Under the pieces are notes generated by a model. The model saw only the letters and a list, made by a program, of their open reading frames with translations, ran no database searches and was not told where the DNA came from. A stretch of DNA of 64,000 nt from Cryptosporangium arvum DSM 44712 (GTDB taxonomy: Bacteria > Actinomycetota > Actinomycetes > Mycobacteriales > Cryptosporangiaceae), in NCBI RefSeq assembly GCF_000585375.1, contig NZ_KK073874.1, forward strand, positions 2,666,001 to 2,730,000, read 5' to 3'. A program made the position numbers and the translations under genes. Positions 27,665-36,881 of this stretch are shown here, in pieces (position 1 is the first letter of the stretch; the number at the start of each line of letters is the position of its first letter).

Positions 27665-27746
27665 GGGGAGAAATGCTCGATGCGCGATGCAGCGCCTGAA
27701 TGGAAATCCGCCGTCCCCATCCCCACGAAATTACGGCGGAAAACCC

Positions 27747-28094
27747 TCAGGCAGCGGCGTGGTACTTCTCGATGATCTCGGCCGGGATCCGGCCGCGCTC
27801 ACTCACTTGCAGTCCGTTTCGCTTGGCCCAGTCGCGAATCGCCTGGTTCTGTGCGCGGTCGGCACTCGGTGACGGCTTTGCGGGGCCGGCGGCCCGGCCG
27901 GTTTTACCCGTGCCACCACGACCGGCCTTTCGGGCGGATTCCACGTACTTCGCCAAGGACTCCCGAAACGCGGTGGCGTTCGTCGTGGACAGATCGATTT
28001 CGTAGTTCGCGCCGTCGAGACCGAACGACACGGTTTCGTCAGCAGTGCTGCCGTCGACGTCATCGACGAGGAGAACTTGCACCTTGCGAGCCAT
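27747..28094 (-). CDS. lsr2: Nucleoid-associated protein Lsr2
   Basis: This 115-residue Lsr2 protein is the actinobacterial functional analogue of H-NS, bridging DNA and silencing AT-rich genes. The N-terminal dimerisation domain starts [15 protein letters not shown] and holds the EIDLS strand. A flexible Gly/Lys-rich linker follows, then the C-terminal DNA-binding domain [10 protein letters not shown]...SERGRIP, whose RGR-type loop enters the minor groove. Length and order are canonical. It is monocistronic. Confidence 0.97.
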   Translation of the reverse strand: MARKVQVLLVDDVDGSTADETVSFGLDGANYEIDLSTTNATAFRESLAKYVESARKAGRGGTGKTGRAAGPAKPSPSADRAQNQAIRDWAKRNGLQVSERGRIPAEIIEKYHAAA

Positions 28095-28219
28095 TGTTAC
28101 CTCATGGAAAGAGAGGGGGACTTAAGCGCGGGGCCCACAATACTCTACGTGTTCAGCGCTAAGAGACTTCTCCCCGGTCCGCGCGTGGCGCAATTAGCCG
28201 AAGAAATTCCGCGCAATAT

Positions 28220-29422
28220 TCAGGCGCGCTCGCGGGCGGCCGGGGTCGCGAAGCCGGCGACGATGATCAGCGCGAACACCAGCAGCAGCGCGTGGAGAAG
28301 GCCGACGCCGTCGCCCAGGAAACCGATCGAGGGCGGCCCGACCAGGAACGCGAAGTAACCGATCGTCGCGACGACGCTGACCCGGGCCGTCGCCGTGCGG
28401 CTGTCGTCGGCGGCCGCCGACATGCCGACCGGGAACCCGAGCGAGGCGCCGAGCCCCCACAGCACGACGCCCGCCGTCGCGAGGCCGGCCCACGGGGCGA
28501 AGATCACGATGAGCAACCCACCGGCGGCCAGCACGGTGGTCGTCCACAGCACCGGGACCCGTCCGTACCGGTCGAGGAAGAAGACGCCGGCGACCCGGCC
28601 GACGGTCATCGCGGTCACGAACACGCCGTAGACGACGGCGCCGGTCGAGTTGCTCACGTCGTGACCGTCGACCATGGCCAGCGCCAGCCAGTCGTTGGCC
28701 GACCCCTCGGCGAACGCCATGCCCAGCACGATCAGCCCGATCAGCAGCGTGCGCCGGTCGGCCCACATGCTCAGCCGCTCGCGCCAGCCCGGGTGCGCGG
28801 CGTCGTCACCGGCGCCGGCGAAGCCCTGGGCGTCCAGATGAAGGAACCGCACCGAGACGCCGAGCGCGGCCACCGACGCGACCGCGATCGCGCCGAAGTG
28901 CACGGCGGTGGAGACGTCGGCCCACTCGGCCAGCGCACCGAGGGCGGCACCGGCGATCGTGCCGCCGCTGAACGCGGCGTGGAACAGCGGCATCACCGTG
29001 CGGCCGAGCTCGCGCTCGGCCGCCGCGCCCTCCACGTTCATGGCGACGTCGCACATCCCCATGCCGCAGCCCAGCAGCGCCAGCCCGACCACGACGAACA
29101 CCCCGTGCGTGGAGAGCGTCGAGCCGAGCCCCACCACCGAGAGACCGACGCAGCCCACGACGACGGCGGCGGCGATCGTCCGGCGCGAGCCGACCCAGGC
29201 CAGCACGTGGCTGGCCGAGGAGAGCCCGACGATCGACCCGGCGGCGATGCTGAAGACCACCCAGCCCATCTCGGCGGTCGAGGCGCCCAGGGCGTCCCGG
29301 ACGGCGGGAACCCGGGACATCCAGGTCGCCAGCGCGAACCCGTTGATCGCGAACACCGCGAACACCGCGTTGCGCCAGGCGACGACGACCGACCGGGAGA
29401 CGGCGGGGGCTTCTGCAGACAT
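28220..29422 (-). CDS. MFS transporter
   Basis: This 400-residue major facilitator has about 12 membrane segments. It shows the fucose-permease/YbjJ-like pattern NGFALATWMSRVPAVRDALG near the N-terminus and a GCGMGMCDVAMNVEG segment at about 125-139. Members move sugars or export small molecules; no substrate is evident. ATG 29422 (MSAEAPAV) is used, as the frame extends upstream only over antisense DNA of the GH1 gene. A 47-bp gap follows the GH1 gene on the same strand, so co-transcription with the sugar operon is possible. Confidence 0.85.
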   Translation of the reverse strand: MSAEAPAVSRSVVVAWRNAVFAVFAINGFALATWMSRVPAVRDALGASTAEMGWVVFSIAAGSIVGLSSASHVLAWVGSRRTIAAAVVVGCVGLSVVGLGSTLSTHGVFVVVGLALLGCGMGMCDVAMNVEGAAAERELGRTVMPLFHAAFSGGTIAGAALGALAEWADVSTAVHFGAIAVASVAALGVSVRFLHLDAQGFAGAGDDAAHPGWRERLSMWADRRTLLIGLIVLGMAFAEGSANDWLALAMVDGHDVSNSTGAVVYGVFVTAMTVGRVAGVFFLDRYGRVPVLWTTTVLAAGGLLIVIFAPWAGLATAGVVLWGLGASLGFPVGMSAAADDSRTATARVSVVATIGYFAFLVGPPSIGFLGDGVGLLHALLLVFALIIVAGFATPAARERA

Positions 29423-29469
29423 GGTGAAACCATTCAATCGGGGACCGCAGAACGGTAACCCGGGGACGT

Positions 29470-30819
29470 TTACCCCCGTGCGGCCCGGTGCTCCCGAACG
29501 ATCTCCGCGTAGCGGCGCCCGCTGGCCTTCATCGTGCGCTGCTGGGTGGCGTAGTCGACGTGGACCAGCCCGAAGCGCTTGTCGTAGCCGTAGGCCCACT
29601 CGAGGTTGTCCAGCAGCGACCAGACGAAGTAGCCGGCGAGCGGCACGCCGGCGTCGACCGCCGCGTTGATGGCCTCGAGGTGTTGTTCGAGGTAGTCGAT
29701 GCGGTCCTTGTCGGCGATCGACCCGTCCGGCTCCACGACGTCGGGCCAGGCCGAACCCTGCTCGGTGACGAAGATCCGCTCGGGGGCGTAGTCGGCGGCG
29801 ATGCGCGTCAGGATCCGGGCCAGGCCGCCCGGATTGACCTCCCAGCCCATCGCGGTGTGCCGGCCGGACACCTCGACCTGCTTGGCGTAGGGCGCCGGGC
29901 CGGACGGATCGTCGGCCACCACGGCCCGGAAGTAGTAGTTCACGCCGAGGTAGTCGGTGGGCGTCGCGATCGTCTCGAGGTCGCCGTCGAGCACCGGCGG
30001 CTCGTACCCGTACGTCTCGACCATGTCCCGCGGGTACCCGCGCCCGTAGAGCGGGTCGAGCCACCAGCGGTTCGTGTGCCCGTCGGCGCGCACGGCGGCC
30101 GCGGCGTCCTCCGGTCGGTCGGTCGCGGCGTCGGCCGGGCTCGGGTTCAGCACGATGCCGACGTCGGCGCGCGCGCTCGCCGCCGCGCGGATCGCCTGCG
30201 TCGCCAGGCCGTGCCCGAGCAGCACGTGGTGCGAGGCGTCGATGGCGCGGTGCAGGTCACGCAGGCCGGGCGCCATCGTGCCCTCGAGGTGCCCGATCCA
30301 GGCGACGCAGAGCGGCTCGTTGACCGTGGTCCAGTCGGTGACCCGGTCGCCGAGCGCGCCCGCGACCACCGCGGCGTAGTCCGCGAACGCTTCCGCGGTG
30401 TGGCGGGCCGGCCAGCCGCCCTTGTCCTGCAGCACCTGCGGCAGGTCCCAGTGGTAGAGCGTGACGAACGGCCGGATCCCGGCGGCGAGCAACTCGTCGA
30501 CGAGCCGGTCGTAGAACGCCAGGCCCTTCGCGTTGACCGCGCCGGTGCCGGTCGGGATCACGCGCGGCCAGGCCACCGAGAACCGGTACGCGTCGACCCC
30601 GAGCTCGCGGATCAGCCCGAGGTCCTCCGGCCACCGGTGGTAGTGGTCGCAGGCCACGTCGCCGGTGTCACCGTTGGCGATCGCGCCCGGAACGCGCCCG
30701 AAGGTGTCCCAGATCGAGGGCGAGCGGCCGTCGACGTCGACCGCCCCCTCGATCTGGTACGCCGCCGTCGCGACACCCCACACGAAATCCTGGGGAAGGT
30801 GGTGCACAGTAACCCTCAC
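29470..30819 (-). CDS. Beta-glucosidase, GH1
   Basis: This 449-residue family 1 glycoside hydrolase cleaves beta-linked glucosides such as cellobiose, most likely in the cytoplasm because no signal peptide is present. The acid/base glutamate is E168 in TVNEP. The nucleophile is E353 in FVTEQG, a variant of the usual TENG. The N-terminal family signature [15 protein letters not shown] is intact. The GTG start overlaps the upstream permease stop by 4 bases. The order binding protein, permease, permease, beta-glucosidase is like the ceb/bgl operons of streptomycetes, suggesting cello-oligosaccharides (inference). Confidence 0.95.
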   Translation of the reverse strand: MRVTVHHLPQDFVWGVATAAYQIEGAVDVDGRSPSIWDTFGRVPGAIANGDTGDVACDHYHRWPEDLGLIRELGVDAYRFSVAWPRVIPTGTGAVNAKGLAFYDRLVDELLAAGIRPFVTLYHWDLPQVLQDKGGWPARHTAEAFADYAAVVAGALGDRVTDWTTVNEPLCVAWIGHLEGTMAPGLRDLHRAIDASHHVLLGHGLATQAIRAAASARADVGIVLNPSPADAATDRPEDAAAAVRADGHTNRWWLDPLYGRGYPRDMVETYGYEPPVLDGDLETIATPTDYLGVNYYFRAVVADDPSGPAPYAKQVEVSGRHTAMGWEVNPGGLARILTRIAADYAPERIFVTEQGSAWPDVVEPDGSIADKDRIDYLEQHLEAINAAVDAGVPLAGYFVWSLLDNLEWAYGYDKRFGLVHVDYATQQRTMKASGRRYAEIVREHRAARG

Positions 30820-31655
30820 TTAACCGCGCCGGCGGTCAGACCCGCCACGAAGTACTTCTGCAGGAACAGGAATGCCGCGACGACCGGAACGCTGACGACG
30901 AGCGACGCCGCCATGATCTGGTTCCAATAGACGTCGTACTGCGTCGAATAGCCGGACAGGCCGACCGCGACCGTGCGTGTCGTCTCGTCGGTCATGACCG
31001 AGGCGAACAGCACTTCACCCCAGGCGGTCATGAACGCGTAGACCGTGACCGCGAGAATGCCCGGCACGGCCGTCGGGATCAGGACCCGGAACAAAATGCG
31101 CATCGGTCCGGCGCCGTCCACCGCTGCGGCCTCGTCCAGTTCCTTGGGAATCGCGTCGAAATAGCCGACGAGCATCCAGATCGAGAACGGCAACGAGAAC
31201 GTCAGATAGGTGATGACCAGACCGGTCCGGCTCGCGTAGAGCTCGATTCCGGTGGCCCGGCCGACGTTGACGTAGATCAGGAACAGCGGCAGCAGGAACA
31301 GGATGCCCGGGAACATCTGGGTGGACAGCGCGCTGGCGAGGAACAACCCGCGGCCGCGGAAGCGCCAACGGCTCGTCGCGTAGGCGGCGAGGATCGCGAT
31401 CGCGACCGAGAGCACCGCCGCCGCGGTCGACACGATCAGGCTGTTGACCAGGTACTGCCCGAGCGGAACGGTGTCCCACATGTCGACGAACGCTTCGAAC
31501 GACAGCCGCTTCGGCAGCCACGTGAACGCGTCCCGGACGTCGCTGAGCGGCTTGACCGCCGTCGACAGCATGACGTAGAGCGGGACGAGCACGAACAGCG
31601 TGAGCAGCGTCAGGACGATCCGGCGCGACCAGCGCTCGGCGGTGGTCTCACGCAT
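30816..31655 (-). CDS. Sugar ABC transporter permease, MalG type
   Basis: This 279-residue permease has about six membrane helices and the EAA loop [18 protein letters not shown] that contacts the ATPase. It overlaps the preceding permease by 8 bp and the GH1 gene by 4 bp, so the operon is translationally coupled. It is probably the second membrane subunit of an oligosaccharide importer feeding the beta-glucosidase. No ATPase is encoded nearby, consistent with a shared MsiK-like ATPase (family knowledge). Confidence 0.93.
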   Translation of the reverse strand: MRETTAERWSRRIVLTLLTLFVLVPLYVMLSTAVKPLSDVRDAFTWLPKRLSFEAFVDMWDTVPLGQYLVNSLIVSTAAAVLSVAIAILAAYATSRWRFRGRGLFLASALSTQMFPGILFLLPLFLIYVNVGRATGIELYASRTGLVITYLTFSLPFSIWMLVGYFDAIPKELDEAAAVDGAGPMRILFRVLIPTAVPGILAVTVYAFMTAWGEVLFASVMTDETTRTVAVGLSGYSTQYDVYWNQIMAASLVVSVPVVAAFLFLQKYFVAGLTAGAVK

Positions 31656-32616
31656 CGGCGCGCGCCTTCCTCGTCAGGAACAGGTAGATCCCCGAGACGA
31701 CGCTCAGGAAGAGCAGCAACGCGACCGACATCGCCGAGCCGAGACCGAAGTTCCAGGTCACGAACGAACTCTCATAGATGTGGATCGAGATCAGGTCGGC
31801 CTGGTCCGGAGCTGCCTTACCGAACAGGACGTACGGGGTGTTGAAGTCGTTGAAGGTCCAGAGGAACAGCACCAGGAGCAGCACCTGGTTGACCGGGCCG
31901 AGCATCGGCAGCGTCACCGCGCGCAGCCGGCGCCAGAAGCCCGCACCGTCCATGTACGCGGCCTCGTAGAGGTCCTGCGGAATGCCCTGCAGCCCCGCCA
32001 TCAGGCAGAGGAACGCGAACGGCCAGTGCCGCCAGACCATGACGATCACCAGCGACCAGAAGCTGTTGCCGCCGATCAGCCAGAACGGCCGGTCGTCGAC
32101 GACGTGCAACTGGTCGACGAGAATGTGGTTGAGCGCTCCGGTGTCCCGCTGCAGCAGGAAGCTCCAGATGATCACCCCGGCGTAGACCGGCAGCGCGTAG
32201 GGCGTCAGGAACAGTGTCCGGAGGAGCGCCCGGCCGCGGAACGGGCGCTGCAGGAGCACCGCGGCGGCCAGACCGAGTCCGTACGACAGCCCGACGACCA
32301 GGATCGTGCAGAGGGCCGTCACCCAGAACGAGTGCAGCAGTTCCTTGCCGGTGGCGCTGTTGAAGTCCAGCGCGACCTTGTAGTTGTCGAGACCGATGAA
32401 CGGTGCGCCGCTCCAGTCCCGGATGTGGAACTGGGTCAGCTCCTTCAGGCTCATCCAGATGCCGGTGAGCATCGGGATCACGTGCACCGCCAGCTCCAGC
32501 ACGATCGCCGGAATCAGCAGTAAATAGGGGAGGGCCGGCGTTCGGCGCCGTTTGCGGCGGGGTGGTGAGCCGGGGTCGGGGGGCGCCTCGTCGGGCGCCG
32601 TGATCGTCGTTGCCAT
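31648..32616 (-). CDS. Sugar ABC transporter permease, MalF type
   Basis: This 322-residue permease has an Arg-rich cytoplasmic N-terminus (RRKRRRTPA), six or so hydrophobic segments and the EAA loop YEAAYMDGAGFWRRLRAV. It pairs with the MalG-type subunit that follows. It lies 61 bp after a binding-protein gene, with a hairpin in that gap that probably lowers read-through. Confidence 0.93.
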   Translation of the reverse strand: MATTITAPDEAPPDPGSPPRRKRRRTPALPYLLLIPAIVLELAVHVIPMLTGIWMSLKELTQFHIRDWSGAPFIGLDNYKVALDFNSATGKELLHSFWVTALCTILVVGLSYGLGLAAAVLLQRPFRGRALLRTLFLTPYALPVYAGVIIWSFLLQRDTGALNHILVDQLHVVDDRPFWLIGGNSFWSLVIVMVWRHWPFAFLCLMAGLQGIPQDLYEAAYMDGAGFWRRLRAVTLPMLGPVNQVLLLVLFLWTFNDFNTPYVLFGKAAPDQADLISIHIYESSFVTWNFGLGSAMSVALLLFLSVVSGIYLFLTRKARADA

Positions 32617-32638
32617 GCGGGATGTCCTTTCCCGACGA

Positions 32639-32664
32639 GGGCCCGGGAGGTGAGTCCCGGACCC
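32639..32664 (-). terminator. Intra-operon hairpin after binding-protein gene
   Basis: Arms 32639-32648 and 32655-32664 form a 10-bp stem with one mismatch and a 6-base loop. It lies just downstream of the binding-protein gene and before the permease gene. Such partial terminators usually give more binding protein than permease (known from other ABC operons). Confidence 0.6.
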
Positions 32665-32677
32665 TGGTCGCGGCGCC

Positions 32678-33970
32678 TTACTTGACCTGCTCCTCGGCTG
32701 TCTTCAGCTTCTTCTCGATGTCGGCGACCGACGGGGACTTGCCCTTGGCGGCTTCGGCGAAAAGGTCGTTCATGACGTTGCCGACGAGCGTTTCGTACTG
32801 GCTCTCCTCCGGCACCTGCGGCAGCGGGGCGGCCGTGGTGGCGAGCGTCTCCGCGATCACCTTCTGCTCGGGACCGGAGAACGCCGGGTCGTCGGAGACC
32901 GTGGTGACCGACGGCAGCGAGCCGTAAGCCTTGTTGAGGGCGATCTGCTCCTCGTCACTGGTCATGAACTTCACGAAGTCCAGAGCACCCTCCTGGTTCT
33001 TGGAGTGCTTGAAGATCGCGATGTTGATGCCGGCGACCATGCTGTTGACCTTCTTGCCCCCGGCCGGAGCGGTGGCCGGGAACGGAACCGGAGCGACGCC
33101 CCACTGCTCGGGCTTCATGCCGTGCAGGGCCAGCTGGTTGCCGGCCGCCTGCCAGAGCAGCATCGCGGCCTTGCCGTTGGCGAAGTCGTTCACCGACTCG
33201 TTCTGCGCGTACTCGGCGTTACCCGGGTTCGTGATCTTGTCGGCCGCCAGGAAGTCGACGTACCGCTTGATCGCCTGGGCGTTCTGCGGGGTGCCGAACG
33301 TCGGCTTGCCCGATTTGTCGAACCACTCGCCGCCGTACTGCTGCGAGAACGTGAACGCGTGGTGCGAGTGCGCCGAGATGTGCGCGCCCTCCTGCGCCAG
33401 GCCCCACTTGCCGCCCTTGCTCAGCTTCTTGCCGTCGGCGACGAGCTCCTCCCACGTCGCCGGAGGCTTGGCGATGCCGGCGTCGGCGAACATCTTCTTG
33501 TTGTAGTAGAGCGAGTAGGCCAGGGAGTAGATCGGCACCGCCGTCGGGGGCTTGCCCTCGGCGCCCGCCGCGGCCAGCGCGGACGGGACGAAGCGGCTCT
33601 TGCCGCCGACCTTCTCGATCGTGGCGTCGTCGAACGGCACGAACGCGTCGGTGGCCTGCAAGGACGCCGACCACGTGTTACCGATGTTGACGACGTCCGG
33701 GCCCTGGCCGCTGGTGGCGGCGGCGAGCAACCGATTGAGCAGATCCGACCACGGAACGACCTCGAACTTGACCTTGATACCGGTCTGCTTCTCGAACTTC
33801 GCGAGCTCCGGCTTCAGGATCTCGGCGTCCTTGTCGAGGCTGATGCTCTGATTGCTGGCCCAGTAGGTGAGGGTCTTGGCGTCGCTGCCCGAGTCACCCC
33901 CGCCACAGGCCGCCAAAGTGGATGCCAGTAAGCCGGCGGCGGCTACCGCGGCGATTCGTCGCTTGAACAC
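32678..33970 (-). CDS. Sugar-binding lipoprotein, copy 1
   Basis: This 430-residue extracytoplasmic solute-binding protein (family 1) has a lipoprotein signal peptide ending LAAC, with Cys22 as the lipid-modified residue. The body carries the usual VPWSDLLNRLLAAATSGQGPDVVNIGNTW and YYNKKMFADAG patterns of oligosaccharide-binding proteins. It is the first gene of the permease/GH1 operon. A paralogue of identical length and very similar sequence lies 241 bp upstream in tandem. The GTG start is preceded by AAAGGAC. Confidence 0.93.
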   Translation of the reverse strand: MFKRRIAAVAAAGLLASTLAACGGGDSGSDAKTLTYWASNQSISLDKDAEILKPELAKFEKQTGIKVKFEVVPWSDLLNRLLAAATSGQGPDVVNIGNTWSASLQATDAFVPFDDATIEKVGGKSRFVPSALAAAGAEGKPPTAVPIYSLAYSLYYNKKMFADAGIAKPPATWEELVADGKKLSKGGKWGLAQEGAHISAHSHHAFTFSQQYGGEWFDKSGKPTFGTPQNAQAIKRYVDFLAADKITNPGNAEYAQNESVNDFANGKAAMLLWQAAGNQLALHGMKPEQWGVAPVPFPATAPAGGKKVNSMVAGINIAIFKHSKNQEGALDFVKFMTSDEEQIALNKAYGSLPSVTTVSDDPAFSGPEQKVIAETLATTAAPLPQVPEESQYETLVGNVMNDLFAEAAKGKSPSVADIEKKLKTAEEQVK

Positions 33971-34154
33971 ACGCTGTCCTTTCCAGAGACGCCGGCCTAC
34001 TCGGCTAAGGAGTCCTGGGTTCGAGGCGCGCGGAACCTAGGCCGAGTGACCAGCAGGTTTTGGAGCGGCGGAGTCCAAAGCGTAGGGATATTTCGACATT
34101 GTGTTCGTTGTGTTGCGGATCGGAGCGACGAACGGACGGTTACGAGCGCCGAAG

Positions 34155-34168
34155 TGTAAGCGCTTTCC
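34155..34168. promoter_or_regulatory. cre/LacI-like operator upstream of binding-protein copy 1
   Basis: TGTAAGCGCTTTCC resembles the LacI/CcpA-class operator TGnAAnCGnTTnCA, with only the last base pairs off. It sits about 185 bp upstream of copy 1, beside the terminator of copy 2. Which regulator binds is not clear; the nearest regulator gene is of the ROK family. Confidence 0.4.
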
Positions 34169-34174
34169 TGTGAA

Positions 34175-34199
34175 CGGCCCGGGGCGCACACCCGGGCCG
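34175..34199 (-). terminator. Hairpin terminator of binding-protein copy 2
   Basis: CGGCCCGGG (34175-34183) and CCCGGGCCG (34191-34199) form a perfect 9-bp stem with a 7-base loop, 13 bp after the stop of copy 2. This suggests copy 2 is transcribed separately from the operon that follows. Confidence 0.7.
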
Positions 34200-34211
34200 C
34201 TCCGCAGCGTC

Positions 34212-35504
34212 CTACTTCACTTGCTCCTGAGCCTTCTTCAACTTCTCCTGGATCTCCGCGACCGACGGGGACTTGCCCTTGGCGGCTTCGGCGAACAGGT
34301 CCTTCATGAGCCCGCCGACGAGCGTCTCGAACTGGCTCTCCTGGGCGACCTGCGGCAGCGGGGCCGCGCTGGTGGCCAGCGTGTCCTGAATGGTCTTCTG
34401 CTCCGGCTTCGCGAACGCCGGGTCGTCGGAGACCGTGGTGACCGACGGCAGCGAGCCGTAGGTCTTGTTGAGCAGGGCCTGCTCCTCGTCGCTGGTCATG
34501 AACTTCACGAAGTCCAGAGCACCCTCCTGGTTCTTGGAGTGCTTGAAGATCGCGATGTTGATGCCGGCGACCATGCTGTTGACCTTCTTGCCGTTGGCCG
34601 GCGGGCTGGCCAGGAACGGCACGGGCGCGACGCCCCAGTCGTCGGCCGGCATGTTGCGCAGCGTGAGCTGCGATCCGACGGCCTGCCAGAGCAGCATCGC
34701 GGCCTTGCCGCTGGCGAAGTCGGCCACCGACTGGTTCTGCGCGTACTCGGCGTTACCCGGGTTGGAGATCTTGTCGACCGCGATGAAGTCGATGTAGCGC
34801 TTGATCGCCTGCGCGTTCTCCGGGCTGTCGAACGTCGCCTTGCCCGATTTGTCGAACCACTCGCCGCCGTACTGCTGCGAGAAGGCGAACGCGTGGTGCG
34901 AGTTCTCGGAGATGTGGGCGCCTTCGATCGCCAGGCCCCACTTGCCGCCCGTGGTCAGCTTCTTCCCGTAGGTGACCAGTTCTTCCCAGGTCGTCGGCGG
35001 GTTCGCGATGCCGGCCTCGGCGAACATCTTCTTGTTGTAGTAGAGCGAGTAGGCCAGGGAGTAGATCGGCACCGCCGTCGGGGGCTTGCCCTCGGCGCCG
35101 GCCGCGGCGAGAGCGGCGGGCACGAAGCGGCTCTTGCCGCCGATCTTCTCCAGCGTCGCGTCGTCGAACGGCACGAACGCGTCGGTGGCCTGCAGGGACG
35201 CCGACCAGGTGTTACCGATGTTGACCACGTCGGGGCCCTGGCCGCTGGTGGCGGCGGCGAGCAGGCGGTTGAGCAGATCCGACCAGGGAACGACCTCGAG
35301 CTTGACCTTGATACCGGTCTGCTTCTCGAACTTCGCGAGCTCCGGCTTCAGGATCTCGGCGTCCTTCTCCAGGCTGGTGCTCTGGTTGCTGGCCCAGTAG
35401 GTGAGGGTCTTGGTGTCTCCACCGGAGTCACCCCCGCCACACGCCGCCAAAGTGGACGCCAGCAACGTTCCGACGGCAACGGCGGCTAATCGTCGCTTGA
35501 ACAC
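34212..35504 (-). CDS. Sugar-binding lipoprotein, copy 2 (tandem paralogue)
   Basis: This 430-residue solute-binding lipoprotein (LAAC lipobox, Cys22) is nearly superimposable on copy 1 over its whole length. Differences are scattered, for example in the segment after AAMLLWQA and at the C-terminus. GTG 35504 is chosen by homology with copy 1 (both begin FKRR) and by AAAGGAC upstream. Its own terminator follows, so it is probably a one-gene transcript. It is divergent from the ROK regulator. Likely roles are extra binding protein for the shared permease or a changed sugar preference. Confidence 0.92.
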   Translation of the reverse strand: MFKRRLAAVAVGTLLASTLAACGGGDSGGDTKTLTYWASNQSTSLEKDAEILKPELAKFEKQTGIKVKLEVVPWSDLLNRLLAAATSGQGPDVVNIGNTWSASLQATDAFVPFDDATLEKIGGKSRFVPAALAAAGAEGKPPTAVPIYSLAYSLYYNKKMFAEAGIANPPTTWEELVTYGKKLTTGGKWGLAIEGAHISENSHHAFAFSQQYGGEWFDKSGKATFDSPENAQAIKRYIDFIAVDKISNPGNAEYAQNQSVADFASGKAAMLLWQAVGSQLTLRNMPADDWGVAPVPFLASPPANGKKVNSMVAGINIAIFKHSKNQEGALDFVKFMTSDEEQALLNKTYGSLPSVTTVSDDPAFAKPEQKTIQDTLATSAAPLPQVAQESQFETLVGGLMKDLFAEAAKGKSPSVAEIQEKLKKAQEQVK

Positions 35505-35713
35505 ACGTTGTCCTTTCAGTTCGGCCAGCACGGCCGAGGGACGCCGGGCGGCTCGGCGTGCGCTCCGGGCTCGGTGTGCGAGCGGAACCCGGGCCGAGCG
35601 GCCCAGAGGTTTGGTGCAGCGGAGCCTAAAGTGTTTTCGCGCACTTCGTTCACGACTTAATTCAAGGTGTTATTAAAGTGTTGCCGTAAGGTCGATCGAG
35701 GGGGAGCTCACCG

Positions 35714-36877
35714 GTGGACGTGCTGTCAGGCAGAACGACGAACCGAGCGCTGCGGCGGCAGAACCGCGCGACGCTGCTCTCGGCGCTCTTCCTCGACGGC
35801 CCGCTGAGCCGCCAGGACCTGACCGCGCGGTACGGGCTGAGCCAGGCCGCGGTCAGCAACGTCATCGCCGACCTGATGGACGACGGGCTTGTCGTCGAGG
35901 CCGGGGCGCTGGAGTCCGACGGCGGGCGCCCGCGGATCCTGCTGCGGGTGTCCCCCGACTACGCGTCGGTGATCGGCGTCGACGTCGGGGAGACGCGGGT
36001 GCGCGTCGAACTGTTCGATCTCGCGATGACACCGCTGGCGAAGGCGGACTACCCGCTGGAGGACCTCGATCCGCGCTCGGTGGTGCGTCACGTCCGCCAC
36101 GGGATCGAGTCGGTGGCCGGCGGGAACGTGCTCGGCGTCGGCGTCGGGGTGTCCGGGCTGGTGGAGCAGGGTGACCAGGCCGTCGTGCACGCCCAGACGC
36201 TCGGCTGGGACGCGGTACCGCTGGAGCGCATGCTGCGTGAGGGCACCGACCTGCCGCTGCACCTGGACAACGGCGCCAAGACCTGGGCGCAGGCCGAGCA
36301 CTGGTTCGGCGCCGGACGCGGAGCCCGCCACGCGGCGTTCGCGCTCGTGGGGTCCGGGGTGGGGGCGGCGATCGTCGCGGACGGACAGTCGTACCGCGGG
36401 GCGTCGAGCAGCGCGGGGGAGTGGGGACACACGACGCTGGTGTACGGCGGTCGGGCCTGCCGCTGCGGCGCGCGGGGATGCCTGGAGGCGTACGTCGGCG
36501 CGGAGTCGATCATCGCCCGCGCGCTCGAGGCCGGTGTGCGCGTCGAAGGGCCGGACGAGGAGACGCAGGTGGCGTCGGTGCTGGCCGATCCGGCCGCGGC
36601 GGGCGTGCTCGCCGAGACGGCCGCGTACCTCGGGGCCGGGGTGGCGAACCTGATCAACCTGTTCAACCCGGAGCGGGTCGTGATCGGCGGGTGGGCCGGG
36701 ATCGCGCTGGGGCCGTTGCTGCCCCAGGTGCGCGAGGCGGCCGCCGCCCAGGCGATGCGGCGGCCGTTCGCGCAGGCGTCGATCGAGCTGTGCGCGCTCG
36801 GGACGGATGCGGTGGCGCTGGGGGCAGCGACGTTGCCGGTGGCGCGCCTGCTCGCCGCGGGGGGCGTCCGCGACTGA
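35714..36877 (+). CDS. ROK family transcriptional regulator
   Basis: This 387-residue ROK (repressor, ORF, kinase) regulator has an N-terminal winged helix-turn-helix at about 15-70 (LSRQDLTARYGLSQAAVSNVIADL), then an actin-like sugar-binding domain (VIGVDVGETRVRVELFD). The zinc-binding signature CRCGARGCLEAY is intact at about 253-264. It probably senses a sugar and controls the divergent binding-protein gene and the GH1 operon. The GTG at 35714 has GGGGGAG upstream. Its end is 4 bp from the convergent FAD oxidoreductase gene. Confidence 0.93.
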   Translation: MDVLSGRTTNRALRRQNRATLLSALFLDGPLSRQDLTARYGLSQAAVSNVIADLMDDGLVVEAGALESDGGRPRILLRVSPDYASVIGVDVGETRVRVELFDLAMTPLAKADYPLEDLDPRSVVRHVRHGIESVAGGNVLGVGVGVSGLVEQGDQAVVHAQTLGWDAVPLERMLREGTDLPLHLDNGAKTWAQAEHWFGAGRGARHAAFALVGSGVGAAIVADGQSYRGASSSAGEWGHTTLVYGGRACRCGARGCLEAYVGAESIIARALEAGVRVEGPDEETQVASVLADPAAAGVLAETAAYLGAGVANLINLFNPERVVIGGWAGIALGPLLPQVREAAAAQAMRRPFAQASIELCALGTDAVALGAATLPVARLLAAGGVRD

Positions 36878-36881
36878 CGGG

